A stretch of DNA of 64,000 bases from Sclerodactyla briareus (lineage: Eukaryota > Echinodermata > Holothuroidea > Dendrochirotida > Sclerodactylidae). Position numbers and translations under genes: made by a program. Under the pieces are notes generated by a model. That model did not search any database and was not told where the DNA came from. It saw only the letters and a program-made list of their open reading frames with translations. The stretch lies in assembly GCA_026419785.1 (NCBI GenBank), contig JAODTK010000765.1, positions 124,001 to 188,000 on the forward strand, written 5' to 3'. Shown piece by piece: positions 33,663 through 46,425 of this stretch (positions within the stretch are counted from its first letter, which is position 1; the number at the start of each line of letters is the position of its first letter).

Positions 33663-35447
33663 TTGTGTCACTTTCTCGTTAGCCTAGATATCATATACCA
33701 TATATATGACCGGGTTTTAACCAACAAATTGAATGTGTGGCTTTATGACATTAATAACGCACTCCTCATACACTCGAGCTGCGCCCTCGTGCATCGCTTC
33801 AATCGTCCCCCGTATGCATTACCTTGTGGATAAAACACGCTCGACCCTTGATTACCCCATAATTATGTTCATTACGCTCACCATCTAAAAAATCAACATA
33901 CTGTACATACGCAAATGTAAATACGTTTTATAAAAATGTAAAAACATCAGCAAGTATACAAACGGGTGAAATGGCTAGCCTTGCCTTATCACTACGCTTT
34001 CGTACGTAACCTTCATACATAACATAACATCTTGTATGTAACAGAGTAAACCTCTGTTTTACGTTTAATAAAATTTCTATGACAATCTAGAATAAATTTA
34101 TATAAACTAAACCTCTCCGTCGTCCTTTCCTTTTGCAGTCACCAACAATATTGCTTTCGAAAAAGGCAACAACAGCAATCTTTGGATCTATATACATATC
34201 AAATAAGAAACAACTACCGCAACAGATGCACCAGAAAGAACAGCTATATAACACCTTGGTGGTATAGATGCCCTTGGGCCCCCCGCCTTGTTCCTGTCTG
34301 GAAAAAGTGGTGCACAAGAATGCAATAACTGTAGGGGAATTGCCTTCTGTCAGTATCTGCAAAGTTTTCGCAAGGATCACTTGAACAAAATTCACCATCA
34401 GCTCCTTGAGAAACTTCCTGACAGTTCTGGTTTCACATAAACGTGTCCTAGCTGATACAATGCTGGAGTTTTGGTAAGGCTTTCTTTTTAGCTGCGGGAA
34501 AGCATCTCACAGTCATCATGTCCTCTCTCTCTCCGTCCGTTCTTTCGGTTTTTTTCTTCGTTTCGTTCGTCTTGCCGTTCGTTCGTTATTCGTCCTTCTG
34601 TTCTCAACTTCTTATATACTTCTAAACCATATACGGTATGCGTCAGGTTTGAAACTGGTGGGTGGATGAAGCTCGCTACTTGGCCTATGTTTAGCTACAT
34701 TTATGTTCGCATAGTGTTATTAGATTTTTAATTAAATCCAAAAATTACCCCCCCAATTTTCCCACTTTATTTTGAGCTCTCTACCTGCCATACAAAGTTT
34801 GTTTACATTACGCCATCCTCTGCTGAGCAGTGTTTCCTTATCTGTCAAAGGTCGCATTCTGCAGATAGTTGACAATCAAAACCTATTGTCCCGGGGGAGA
34901 TGATTTGTCTTTCATCACCACTCGCCCTAGTTTCCATTAGTCCCCTGCCATCCACAGGATTTGGTTTACATTACATCGCGGTTCCAATTTCCGTCATGGT
35001 GACCTAGAAATGGGGGCTTGCGGCCCTCCCCCCCCCCACCCTAAATCCTTTTACTGGTAACTAACTTGTGGAGTGGTTCACTAACTATGAGTGGAGTTTC
35101 AACAATGTCAGATATTCATTTTCTTTCTGCACGCTTAGGAAGGGGCACTGATAGCACATATTAGGGTCAATGTGGTGTACATGTTCCAAGTCATTCCAGG
35201 TTATGACAGATTCAGTAGAGGTCAGTTAAATGTGAACAAACAATAAATGTGAATGGCGAAAAACATGCTGTGATCGCAACCGTGGAATTTTGCTGTCCTC
35301 AGCTATCCAAGACGTTCCGACTTGCACTTGTTGTAACCTATGCGAGTTTCCCCAAGGCTTTCGACTTGTGTACAGGGAAACCTCGGAAAATCCTCGAAAC
35401 AGACAATGTGTCACACATCTTGTGCACCTGATATCAGTATTCATGCC

Positions 35448-35610
35448 TAAGCAGGGGGGGGGACTTGGGGACTCGCACCGCCCGGGTAAGGGAAGAAGAA
35501 GAAGCAAATGGGGAAAAAGAGAAAAGGAGAGGAGGGAAAGAGAGAGAGAAAAATGAAGAGAGAAGGATAGTTCATAAGGAAAGGGAAAGCTAAGTGGAGA
35601 GGGGAATAGT
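35448..35610. repeat. G run plus purine (GGA/GAA) tract
   Basis: A nine-base G run, then about 100 bases almost free of pyrimidines (GGGAAGAAGAAGAAGCAAAT..GAGAGAGAGAAAAATG). The arrangement resembles the G run plus purine tract inside each copy of the 2.5 kb duplication. Confidence 0.55.
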
Positions 35611-37167
35611 GGGGAAAACGAAAAGCAACGTAGGCTATGGTGAATCTATACGCAACTAAACATGTCGAAAAATGTTCCCACGACGTAGCACTGCCCGCCC
35701 CCCCCCCTTCACTCGCCCCATCTATCAACTAATAATATCAACCTATATAAAGCTAGCCTAAATGCTGCTCAAAATGTCCTCGCCATCATACTCTTGACAC
35801 ATGCCCAATGCCCCCCCCCCCCAACCTTCTGGGTCATTCAGTGTCTTACAAATCATCAACTTCGACATCTCGGATGATAACATTTTGGATCGAGGCCGGG
35901 ATCAAGCCCCCCCCCCCCCACTACAGGCATAGCTGTGGAAATTCTTTTGGGGATCAGAACTGATTCTGTGTGGATCGCCACATACCCGCTATGATCATGA
36001 GTTGTTCTTTTGACAAGAAACAATGTTCCCTCCTTTGTCGAAAGATGACTTTCCTACTTCATGAAGCAGCCGACCTGCGAATCCACTTCCCACTGATCAA
36101 TTTGCTAACAATGCCTACATAAAACTAAGGCAAGGAACACTACGCTCGTTCGTCTGTTTATGCATCTATCAGCTGGAACAATAGGTCAACATAATCCAAT
36201 GTTCCAAACCAATCAAACTTCCCCTAAATTATGGAACCCCCTGGTAACGATGGTCTGGACCACCTCAGGCCCATGGAGAGCGTCTGGCATATCGTGACGC
36301 CGTGACTACACATACAACAAGCTTTTCGCCAATTCCCCAGGCGCGGGGATGCTGGCGTTCGCCTGGCTTCTTGTTAACACGATATAACTCACCCCCATAC
36401 ACCTTGATGGATCAAGTTCCTACTTGGTATGTGAGTTCCCCATAATGGTACATGATCCCATTTGTTTGTGGTTTAGGCCAAAGGTCATCTAAGGTCAATA
36501 CACTTTGAGGCAAGTCAAGGTATCCCTGAGCCTCTTGGCCTTTCCTAGTTTGGTTTGTCGTTAGGTTTAAGTCATTGTATGTTTGGGATCGATTTGAGTT
36601 GGATATTTGCTAGCCTGGACAGAATCAAGTACTTACTCGCTTTATATTTCCTGGCTACGAATGTGCTATCTGTCCCAGCTATAGGGCGCCGTGGAAAGCG
36701 TGTTTTACCATGGGGGGGGATGGGGGTGCGCTTCTGCACCCACGCCGGGCCAGCCTTTCTCCACAGATGCTGGAAGCTGAGTTTTCAAATTCAGTGGTAA
36801 TCATGTCCTTACTTCTAAGGCCGTACGTGGGCACTTATGGTGTCACAACCTTGTGTAGCTGGAATATGCCACCAGTGGGCACTATACAACACGTAATATT
36901 TAGGGGATGGTAAATTTTGATGAGAAGTATAACTTCATAGCAATCTCACAACATTAACATTTTCAACCTGCATTCATATTTTTTTTCATCTGAGTGACGA
37001 CTTCAGAATCATGTTGTTGTCATATAAATTGTATTTTTCAGTTCCTCATTTCAAACCTTCTTGTCTCCATATATTAATCATATTGACTACTGTAGCAATG
37101 GGGACAAAACCAAATATGATGCATTCAAACAAATGGTAATTTAAAACTTTCACGCTGTAATAGATTG

Positions 37168-37266
37168 CCCGGTCTTGGCCTCGAAAAGTTAGCCTCGGCC
37201 TCGAGTGGTGTCTACCGGGTCGGCCTCGAGTGGTGCAGCCTCGGCCTCGGATGAACGGCCTCGACT
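37168..37266. repeat. CGGCCTCGA-rich block
   Basis: Seven or so copies of GGCCTCGA/GGCCTCGG within 100 bases, some in the longer unit CGGCCTCGAGTGGTG. A strong local GC island in AT-rich sequence. Confidence 0.7.
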
Positions 37267-37745
37267 ACAACAACTGTATTTAGTAGCCTACTCACGGAAA
37301 GAACCTTGTTTGATCCCCAGCACAATAATTGGGATGGTCCTTTGGAAATGATATTTCAGGGCATTATCGATTTTCCACAGAATCCATGTAAGATATATTG
37401 TTAGGAACAACATATCGCAATTTTCAGGCAATCAGTCAAATGTTGAAGATATCCCAGATCTTCGTGGCCTAATATACACTGTTAATGGAAAGGGTCCATA
37501 TGATTCCAGTTACAGATTAGGCCTATCCGCCTGTAACTGCAGATTGATGGATAGCCGACGAAAACATTAAATAGTGCCACCATATTCGAGGTAGCCGGTA
37601 CCCTCCTCCTCGGAAACACCCTCTGCTAATCCCCTCAACCAAGATACGCTAACACCTACCACCCCCCTCCTCGGGCAAAATTCTGTCTGTAGACCACTGT
37701 CAGACCCCTTCCCCAACCGTCCGCCCAATTTATCATGTTGGAAGA

Positions 37746-37885
37746 CCTCGAGTCCGGTCTCGTCTCGAAACGGTCTCGATCCCGATTTCGATGGAACTCG
37801 GTCAGACTCGACTCGGGAATCAATGACTCAGACTCTCGGTCCCTCGGCTCGGCTGCTGGACGCGGGACTCGGTCCGAGTCCGGTT
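37746..37885. repeat. CTCG-rich degenerate repeat, block 1
   Basis: Repeated TCTCGA, GACTCG, CTCGGTC and GAGTCCGG over 140 bases, with no fixed period. Confidence 0.65.
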
Positions 37886-38491
37886 AAGATTGCTCAAAAA
37901 ATCACGGCACAAATCCTACAATTACGTGAAGATAATGCGAAATCTAACATTGATAATCAAAACTTACTACTGTGCTGTCTTTTTTGTCCGTTCCGATTCG
38001 CTCATACCAAATTTAGCCAATAGAGGACTATACGCTTGTCCTTTGAATAGACGTCACAGGTGTCACATGCCACAGCACAGGAGAACATTCTGCACTCGCC
38101 TCACGTCTGCAAAAGTGGTGAAATTGTGATTTTCCTTGATATGCAATGAAAAAAATGCTTTACGATATGTCCTATGCTGTCTGGAAAATTACTATGGCTC
38201 CAAATGTGTCGGTGGCGGGCAAGATTAATATGGTTTAGATGGAGTGTTAGGTAATTTTATTGTTTAGTTGTGGCATTGTTCAATTCCATTTACATGTCAT
38301 TGCTATGAACTTTCTGGATGAGCATCCAGCTCTTGGATAGGAATGTTTGGAAACTTCATATATTTTGCATTGGGGCTTATTGTGTCATATTATCATAGGC
38401 ATATACGTTGTCCGAGGATGCAACTCTAACTGTACAACTTGCTATTTTGATCCACACTAGGCCCTTGACTTTTCTGAATGCCAGTTTTAAT

Positions 38492-38645
38492 AGGGACTCG
38501 GGACTCGGACTCGGACTCGGACAGAAGGACTAGGACTTGACTCGGACTCGATGTTGAGGCCTCGGTCTTGGACTCGACTCGGATGCTGATACTCGTCTTG
38601 GACCCCCCCTCGGACTCGATTGCTTGGACTCGACTCCAACACTGA
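38492..38645. repeat. GGACTC hexamer repeat, block 2
   Basis: GGACTCGGGACTCGGACTCG and variants (ACTTGACTCGG, TCTTGGACTCG) for 150 bases, cleaner than block 1 and in the same orientation. Confidence 0.75.
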
Positions 38646-41600
38646 TATTTATGTCCCGCATTTGTTATCACTTAATATTCGATGTGATTGGGACGGTTTA
38701 CCTCGGAACAAGGCCAAATATGCGGAGATGTTTTTGAACGATGGGAGCTATTTGGAAATAGAACAGTGTCCATTGTTCGTTTTTTCCCTCCTACCTCCCC
38801 CTGAGTCTGTTACTAGCCATGAACAAACGCTACGCCCTGCCCATCGATAAAAGTAGTCCTACACTTTCATGCTATGGAACAACGGCGTTGAACATACAAT
38901 TTCCCTCATTTCTAGTCTTCACGGAGCGCATGTTATAACTCTCCGGCAACGTTTTCGAAACGAAACACGGTCGAGGCCGGTGTCGAATTCGTCTTATACC
39001 GGTACTCTGTCGAGCCTCCTTGGCTCTCAGCTCTGGCTATAATTGTTTGTGTTGGTTTATTATTTCGGAAAGTCTGTCGAAATCTCTCCCTGCAAAAAGC
39101 AGTACGCTGTCCCGAGATCCATATCCCTTCTAATAAGAGAACACGCGAAGTAACAATACATATCGCGCCTGACCTTTATATCTAATATCTACCGACGACG
39201 AGAAAGTAGGCCTACTGTACTATAACAATCTATAACAACTTAGGGGCGGGCTGGCGGCTACAGGTGTTTTTGTGTCAATGTCACTTGTTCACCTCGTTTT
39301 CAGACAGACCTCGTGTTTGCGGTCAGAACAACGAAAAACAAAATGCTGCATTCCCGAATCTTTCGCACACGCGCCCTATGAACTCCTTCAATCGAAACCG
39401 ATTTCAAAATTTGATAGTAGTGTCAAGTGGCTACGTTTCTTTCTTTTTCCCTCGCTCCGTTTCTGTTAATTCCTACTGTGTAGGTAACCCAAGTGATGAT
39501 CATGATATCATTAGAATATTTTGTATGCGCTTCGTAACCTTTCTTTGGCCGGTTTGTCAGAGTGATTCTTTAAGATCTGAAGGAAAAGCTTCCCTTCGAC
39601 ACCACTAGCTGTTTGGTTGATTCCTTCCCTGCTGACGACCCCTTCACATGCGTTCGCGGGGTTTCGATTTTTCCAGGGAGGGTTCGAATTCTAAGAAGAG
39701 GAGGTCGATTGCCAGGGGGGTTCGGACGAACCCAGCGAACCCCCCTTGCGTACGGGGCCTGTTTAGGGTTTGGAATTGTTTCCTGTTGCTATTAGCATCC
39801 TGGGTACATCCCTGCCAGCTGAGATGGCCACAAGAGGAGGGAGCGTAGACCCCCCTCAAATTCATACCATAGACAGTTGATTCATTTGTCCAAAATGAGG
39901 GAGCCGAAAGGATGAAGAAATTGAGACCGAAAATATACAGCAGAAATTGATCAAAATTCAGACAAAGGTGAAATTCGGCGAAACGAATTCAGAGGAATTT
40001 TCAATCAAAACAAACAAACTTTTTATTGCGCGTTCGCGCGCGGTAGTACTTTTCCATCATGCGGCTTTCGAGATTTGGGGGAAAAATTCTGCCCCCTCCA
40101 AAACAAAAATGGAAGAGTCCTATACGGCCTATGATCTGAGCACGTGGAAATATAGAAATTGACCACTTCACAAGAACAAGAGTGGTTGTATCGGAAAAAA
40201 ATACTTCAAATGAGGGCAAATGTTGAACCCGATTTCATCTGAGGGTTCTTAAAAATGCCAACAAAAAAAAAAAAAAAAAACATCACCCAAATCAAATTTC
40301 CTGGCTACGCCAGAGGGTTCTCTTTATGGTGTGTGCATGTCTCGTTAGAGCCCCAGCTTTGAATCATTTGCAATTTGAAAAAAGGAACTCAAGAGAAATT
40401 TAAGCTGTGTTGGGACTTGTGAGTGCTCCAAACAAATCATCAATTGTTGTCTCTATATCTGCGATTCAACGCAAGTTCTCATAACCAATTTGAAGCGTGC
40501 GCCACCACTGGGGTCTGATGCCCCTTCCCCATAACTTTTATGCGGGCATCTGACCCGTACGTCGTTCTAGAGCACAGTAAACTGGTGGCTCTTCGATGCT
40601 TTAGGAACCCCCGACTTCCAATGCGTTCGCGCCCTTGCTGTCTATCAGCCATGCTCTTGCAATTGGAACCCGTACGGTGCATTCTTTCACGAAATAATGA
40701 GGCGACCACAGTTCAGAAATTGATAATGGACAAATGGACCATTTCCTACTTTCGCATTCTTCGCGGGCCATCTGAAAATCCGGCGAATTTCAAAAGTTAG
40801 TGGTAAATGAGGTCGTCGTCTATATAGCGTCTACTCGGACGTTCAGAACTATAGGCATACAGGTGGAAAATCAGCAAGGACATTGTCAATGTCGCGCAAT
40901 GTCGATGGAATACGATTTCGTATATACTCAGCTAGGTGCGATTCCGACAGGTTGTCTTGGCGGGACTAATTCAACCTAATTTGCAACTGAAAAGACTCAC
41001 AACCGACAGAGATTGTCTCGATGTCCATACCTCACTTTCTTCACAGGAAAGAAACTACTTGGTTTTTTCTCGCACTCGTCCACCGTCCCAGAGATTCTCT
41101 ATATGGTGTACGGCAATATCGCCTAGACTCGACAGAGGGTTGTCTGATCCGCGATTCTACTACCTCCCGGATTGGTCTTCTGTTTTGCTCGCTTTCCTCT
41201 CGTGAATATTCGATTCCTTCCCGGAATTGTGCTCACCGTTTCGGATCTGCGATCGTTCATCATGGGTTTCGAGTTGACCCGGGCGCGGTTCTAGAGGAAA
41301 TTTTTTTTTTTTTTGGGGGGGGGCTACTAGTTTTGTCAGCTATCTAGTCGGAGCGCCACCATAGGTTGGCGGCGTACGTACGAAATTTTTTGAAATCTCG
41401 TGACGCCAGATCCCGGAAACGGCCTCTCTCGCTTCAGCTGGGTGTTGGATAATCCTCCCATTTAGAGCAATGATCAGGTTCTGGTTGACAAAAAGTTTTT
41501 AGAGTGGCGACACTTATTGAGGGAATCCATGATTGTGGGACTTGCTGTCTGGCCTGTGGTCACGCAGAGGAGGAAGTTCCTTGCAGTAGGTTTGCTTGGC

Positions 41601-42560
41601 TTAGTAAATAGTGTTAAATAGTGGTTTTTTTTATATAAAAAAAACGATAGCCTCCCATCGAGAATTTTGGGGGGGCTTGGGAGGATTTTGGGGGGGCTGA
41701 ACCCCCCCCCCCCCCCCGTAGGACCGCGCCTGACTGTTGACCCCCTCCCTCACACCCCGCCCACACTGGAAAAATGTTGGATTTTCAACCTAACGCCACC
41801 ACCACGCATGTACAGTTGCGTGATTTGCAATAAGTGGCGCTATTTGGAATTAATTTGATGATATCCTCGACCTCGGCAGCCCGCTATACCACAAAGTGAC
41901 CCCTGTTGTTGCATCGTTGCACTGCGACAAAGACCTACATAACGTCCAGATTAACCCATTGTAAAACTGAGTCACAGCCTATAGGGAAGCAAATTCCCCA
42001 AAGCCGACGCCCCCGCACTCTCTGAGCCCACATCTCCAACCAACCTTCCACGACCCACAGTCGTAGCAGATGGCGTTGTTTAGAATCCATCTGATAATTA
42101 ATCGATCGCATCTCACATTCTCAGCAGCCCTCTGAACCACTCTCATTGTCGCATCGTCAACCTGATGCTATGAGGCATATTATGAATGAACTGACTGCAT
42201 TGCCGATGACAACTGCCGTTGTGAAATCTGCCTGCTGCTGCTGAAGAGGCGGGGTCCAAAGCCCTGCGGGAACAGGATCTCGCCGTCTCACAATGCGCAG
42301 GCCCCCCCCCCCCCCCCACCCCGGAAAAGTTACCCCCTCCAGGGCCTCCTGACAATATAGAGAGGTCAAATCGGGAAATCGAGACTTATACGGAAGGAAG
42401 GCGGCCGCCATTTTTTTTATTCCTTGCCAAGGCACGAAACTGTGCAATTAATCGGCGTTGCTTATGTTTGTTACGCTTCTCTCCGATCATTGGGGAGCCG
42501 ACATCTAACACAACTCAGTTTCATATATATGCAATCATGTGTGGGGTTTTATTGATATAC
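38646..42560. other. Intergenic stretch with repeat ends, no supported gene
   Basis: Contains GTTCG/AACCCCCC-rich elements (about 39650-39740), CTGGCTACGCCAG at 40301-40313 after an A18 run, and C/G homopolymers near 41318 and 41702. Open frames of up to 114 codons show no family features. Confidence 0.45.
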
Positions 42561-42564
42561 TTGC

Positions 42565-42670
42565 CAATCAGAGAATCGAACCTACTGGTACCGTATGACC
42601 CAACCAATATCCATACCACGATCTCCCGGATGGGAGGCTAACGCTCTACTAAGTGCGCCAACGCATCAGG
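42565..42670 (-). repeat. tRNA-derived SINE relic with expanded variable region
   Basis: On the minus strand, TTGGCGCACTTAGTAGAGCG fits an A box, then TTAGCCTCCCATCCGGGAG (anticodon-arm-like), then about 33 extra bases, then GGTTCGATTC (B box). The A-to-B spacing is longer than in a tRNA. Not a functional tRNA. Confidence 0.6.
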
Positions 42671-42690
42671 TTGCATGTATAAGGCTAGCA

Positions 42691-42960
42691 GTGGCGTAGC
42701 CAGCATAGGGTCGGAGCGTAGTACCCCCCCCCCCCCCTCCCCGTTTGCCGTCCCAGGAAAAAAACATCAAACGTGGTGAACTAAAGTATGCAGACAAAAT
42801 AAAAAATGTCATCACAGACCTGAAATTAGCCCAGAATATGTCTCAGGAAAAAAAGCTTCTATTATTTCAAAATTTCGGGGAGGAGCATGCCCCCAGACCC
42901 CCGAGGGGGGGTCTGATTACGCCCCCTGACCTTCACTTTCGCTAGCATGGCGAGGTGAAC
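42691..42960. repeat. GTGGCGTAGCCAG element with C run
   Basis: Opens with GTGGCGTAGCCAG and TACCCCCCCCC, and ends with GGGGAGGAGCATGCCCC, AGACCCCCGAGGGGGGGTCT and CGCCCCCTGACC. This structure (TGGCGTAGCCA end, GGGGGCATGCCCCC core) is frequent in marine-invertebrate genomes. An inverted CTGGCTACGCCAG end lies at 40301-40313. The transposon class is uncertain. Confidence 0.55.
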
Positions 42961-43599
42961 CCTAGAGATTGTGATAAGTCAAGGCGGAGGCAAACCACAA
43001 AGAAAGTTGTCAGCACAGGAGATCTTCCGAACCTGTCACTAATGTACTATGTTCAAATCATTTAGGGCGAGTGCACATGCAATGAGGATGAATCCTGTTA
43101 TTTAGGCTCAGTGTTATTCAAGGTAGTTGGAGGGCAAACCCCCCCGACCAGTTGTAAGCTCAATATCTACCAAATGCAGGGCTAGGCACCATATTCAAAT
43201 TGATATATGTTGGTTGCACATAGACGAGGGTGAACCCTATCGGTTTGGTGTTAGTTCAAGATCATGAGAGGATCAACTCGAAAAAGCTTGGTGCAGCACG
43301 ATATCTGAAGAGTGCAAAAAATGTATAATAGTTAAAATTAGGTTGGGAGTGTACATAACTGAGGGATAGATCTCATATGTTCAGATCGACAAACCAATCC
43401 AGACACATGATGGTCAGTCGAAATTAGACACCTACCTCTCTCAGTAGAACAAGATTTAGATTGTGGTGTGTGGTGTACTCTCGTAGGGTCATATTTTGTT
43501 AATAAAATATCATGCAAGAACAAATAAGGCAAGGAAATCAATCAAGTTGCATCTGTTCGAAATCAGTTGAGATATGGCAGTCAGTTGCCATTTCAAGAC

Positions 43600-43840
43600 A
43601 GTAACTGCGCTAGTTGAGGCAAGGCACTCTATCTCCATGCATCTCTTCAACCAGGTGCCTAAATGGGGACCTAGTGAGGAACCTGAGTACCAAAATGGCG
43701 CGTATTAGCTGCTGCCACAGACTCTACGGGTGGTCAGAGTGCGTAATGTTCTACGAAAGGGTAATATCTGTGAGGAATTTCGGGTGTGACAGCATTACAT
43801 AAGCACTCAGATAATATTTATTAACCCGAAATGACTGAAA
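43600..43840 (+). repeat. SINE body (GGCAAGGCACTCTATCTCC family)
   Basis: GTTGAGGCAAGGCACTCTAT, then CTTCAACCAGGTGCCTAAAT and GGGGACCTAGTGAGG closely follow a widespread invertebrate SINE body (GGCAAGGCACTTTATC..CCAGGTGTATAAATGGGTACCTG). It ends in an AT-rich tail near 43815. The tRNA head is missing or degraded. Confidence 0.6.
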
Positions 43841-46357
43841 AATCGGTCATTATGTAATGAATAGTAGTACCGTCAGTAATATTTACATGACCAGTGGCCA
43901 CAAATCAGTCGAGAGGTGGTCTGGAAGTTTTCAGTGAGTGACCCGGCTACACAAGTATGTAGTCAGGACTGGAGGCACAATAGACCATGATATGGAGAGT
44001 ATCGCCAAAGTCACTAACGAGTCTTGGTAAGTTTTCACACCAGGTTAGGGCATATTTATATATTACATTCAGTTTGCATGTAACGGAAACACTTTAATGA
44101 CACTACTGAAACCAAAATACAACAGACTACGGACAACCACATAGGGGAGAACTGGGCATCTCCCATACGAAAACAAATCCAAATCCGAGCCACAGGTGCT
44201 GCCACTTAGAGAAAATATAAAACATTGGTATTGATAGTCATGTCGATAATAATTACTTGATATAACTTTTTTGTACTTTCTTCCATTCATTACCCCCTAC
44301 CAAAATTCCAGTATTGTGTACATCATTGAGGCACAATTTGTGAGGTCATGGGATCATAAGTTCTACTGTAATACCAAGTCCAAATAAAGAACATTTATCT
44401 TTGAAAAACTGTGTAAACAGGTACAACAGATGAAGATCAAATGGAATTTTTCAAAGGGTCAATGGTTACAAGATATTGAAGAATAATTCATCATTTCTAT
44501 GTGAAGATCTCTTGCTCAATTTTCTGTTTAAGGGTGTGAAATTGTGGTATCTAGTTATCTACCCTGAGGAGTCTATGGATGGCCTTCGCATCGTCCTCCC
44601 TGTGACATATAAATCCCGCAAAGTACATTGAATACCTCCCTTCAAGGCACAAAAGATAGTACTCCTGGTGCGAATAATGGCGGATGTAGATTTAATTATG
44701 TCCTCTTTACCGGTGTTATTCTAAAGGATATTGTGCATGACCAGTACCTCTACAAGGTAAGCCATGGGATTCGCGATTCCTTGCCTAGAGGATCGGATTA
44801 AGACCTGCTCCTCATGATCTTCTAGAGATCTGAAACACAATATTATTGGAGTTCTTGGCATCCTTCACCGTCTTCAAATTTTATGGAAATCTGACCTATG
44901 CTTTTCGAGACAATGACTTTTTATCATTCTTGCTCATGATATTAATTTGAGAGGCACCAAATTGTTTTTTCAGGTACTTCTACATGAGGCGTCCACCACT
45001 GAGTAGGGGAAGCAAATACCCTCGTTCAATCTTGTACTTATCTGTACACCCAAATTTCCTGCAAAAACTACCTTCAGGCCCCAGTCATATGAATATAATG
45101 AGGAACAACGTACAATACCGAAGTATTTGTTAGCAACTCAATTACTGATGTAACCCAAAACAGTTCAGCAAAAGGGACCTATGGGAAATTAGGATATGAT
45201 TTATGGATTTTTGCTCCTAAGCTCCGATCACTATTAAATCTTAATTAGATCGGCGTGAAAAACAATAGGGATCAGGGACGTCTGCTCACTTTGGGGCATC
45301 CACTATTCAAGTATAGGAGCAATATCTCTTCAGTCATCACTTATTGGTTGTCACAAAAAGGTTTTGCTTCAAGGCCAAGTTCACTTATTAATATCAATTA
45401 GAGTGGCACCAAATTTGCTATGTCTGGCACCCACTACCTCTGACTGACCTGATAGGACGGATCCTCGTGAATAAACAATTGTGAGAACAGACAATTTAAA
45501 GAACAACACAGCGTCTTGTCTTGTCATTGTCTTATTAACTATTTATAATTCTCAAATCATAAACTGAGCTGGTACATTTCAACAATGAACTCAAAAGTAA
45601 TTGCATCCCTCAAAAAAGAATTCCTGGACTGTGTTGACCACTTATTGGGATGCACAGCATGACATACTTGAGAAGGGATGTAGGAAATGTCAAAGATTGG
45701 GGATGGAGAAATTATGAGGAAGATTGCCCAATCGGAGAACAATCGAGTAGGATCACAGAAAGTAACCTGTCAGGATTGTAAATCTGGTCAGATTTTAGGA
45801 GAAGGCTCGTTCCAATGTAACATTTGCCCCACATATGGAGACTGCCCAGACGGTGAGGCTAACATTTACAGGACACAGTACCCCCCCCCCCCCCCACACA
45901 CGTACCCCCCCCCCCAACACACACCCACACACCACAAACACACAATGTTGGATAGAAAAAAAAAACATCAGCTTCCAATGACTGCACGAATCCAGCCAAG
46001 CATGCTGATATGATGTAGTATGGTCAAAGGAGAATTTTCGAATAAAAAAAATAAAGATGGAAACTGTAAGAGAAGGGATTTGAAAAAATTTAGGCAGAAT
46101 TGTTCACCAACCACCACAACACCCATCAAGGGAGAAGGGAGAGGGGTAGAGGAAGGAATCTCAAAGTTTAATCAGGGTTGCTAATTTGACATCTCACTTT
46201 TTGTTCAGCCGAAACGTTCACATGAATGAAGCACCACAGTTTGGACAAAGCAATGTTAAAATGTGTAGCAGTTCCAGGGATGGGGGATCCACTTTTCTAT
46301 GGGCCAAAGAGTAAAGGATCATAAACCAAATTGGCAACCATGGTTTCGATGTGCTCC
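43841..46357. other. Region downstream of SSR3, no supported gene
   Basis: AT-rich. A C run and CA tract lie at 45882-45950. The frame 45687-46013 (plus) has a few cysteines (CQDCKSGQILGEGSFQCNIC), but the rest is low complexity and I do not call it. Confidence 0.45.
46167..46172 (-). terminator. Possible SSR3 polyadenylation signal (ATTAAA)
   Basis: ATTAAA on the minus strand about 185 bases after the stop codon, the commonest variant of AATAAA. No transcript end is visible, so this is only a candidate. Confidence 0.25.
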
Positions 46358-46425
46358 TTATTTGGTCCCAGTCGACAGGAGAAGCGGAGCATACGGCTCC
46401 TCCAAGGAGGCTCAGGGCGTAGTTG
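46358..46425 (-). CDS. SSR3: SSR3 exon 5, C-terminus and stop
   Basis: After acceptor ACCGTTCCCAG the exon reads NYALSL..., and one frame over ends APLLLSTGTK followed by TAA (46360-46358). Human ends [21 protein letters not shown]. At least one indel separates the two parts. Confidence 0.85.

Noticed and set aside
34540-34600. TTCG-rich stretch
   Set aside because: Simple low-complexity sequence with nothing further to say.
42573-42661. Candidate tRNA gene on the minus strand
   Set aside because: A and B boxes are present but too far apart, and no acceptor stem pairs; treated as a SINE.
45687-46013. Cys-containing frame (CQDCKSGQILGEGSFQCNIC...)
   Set aside because: The spacing fits no zinc-binding family and the second half is C-run and CA-repeat translation.
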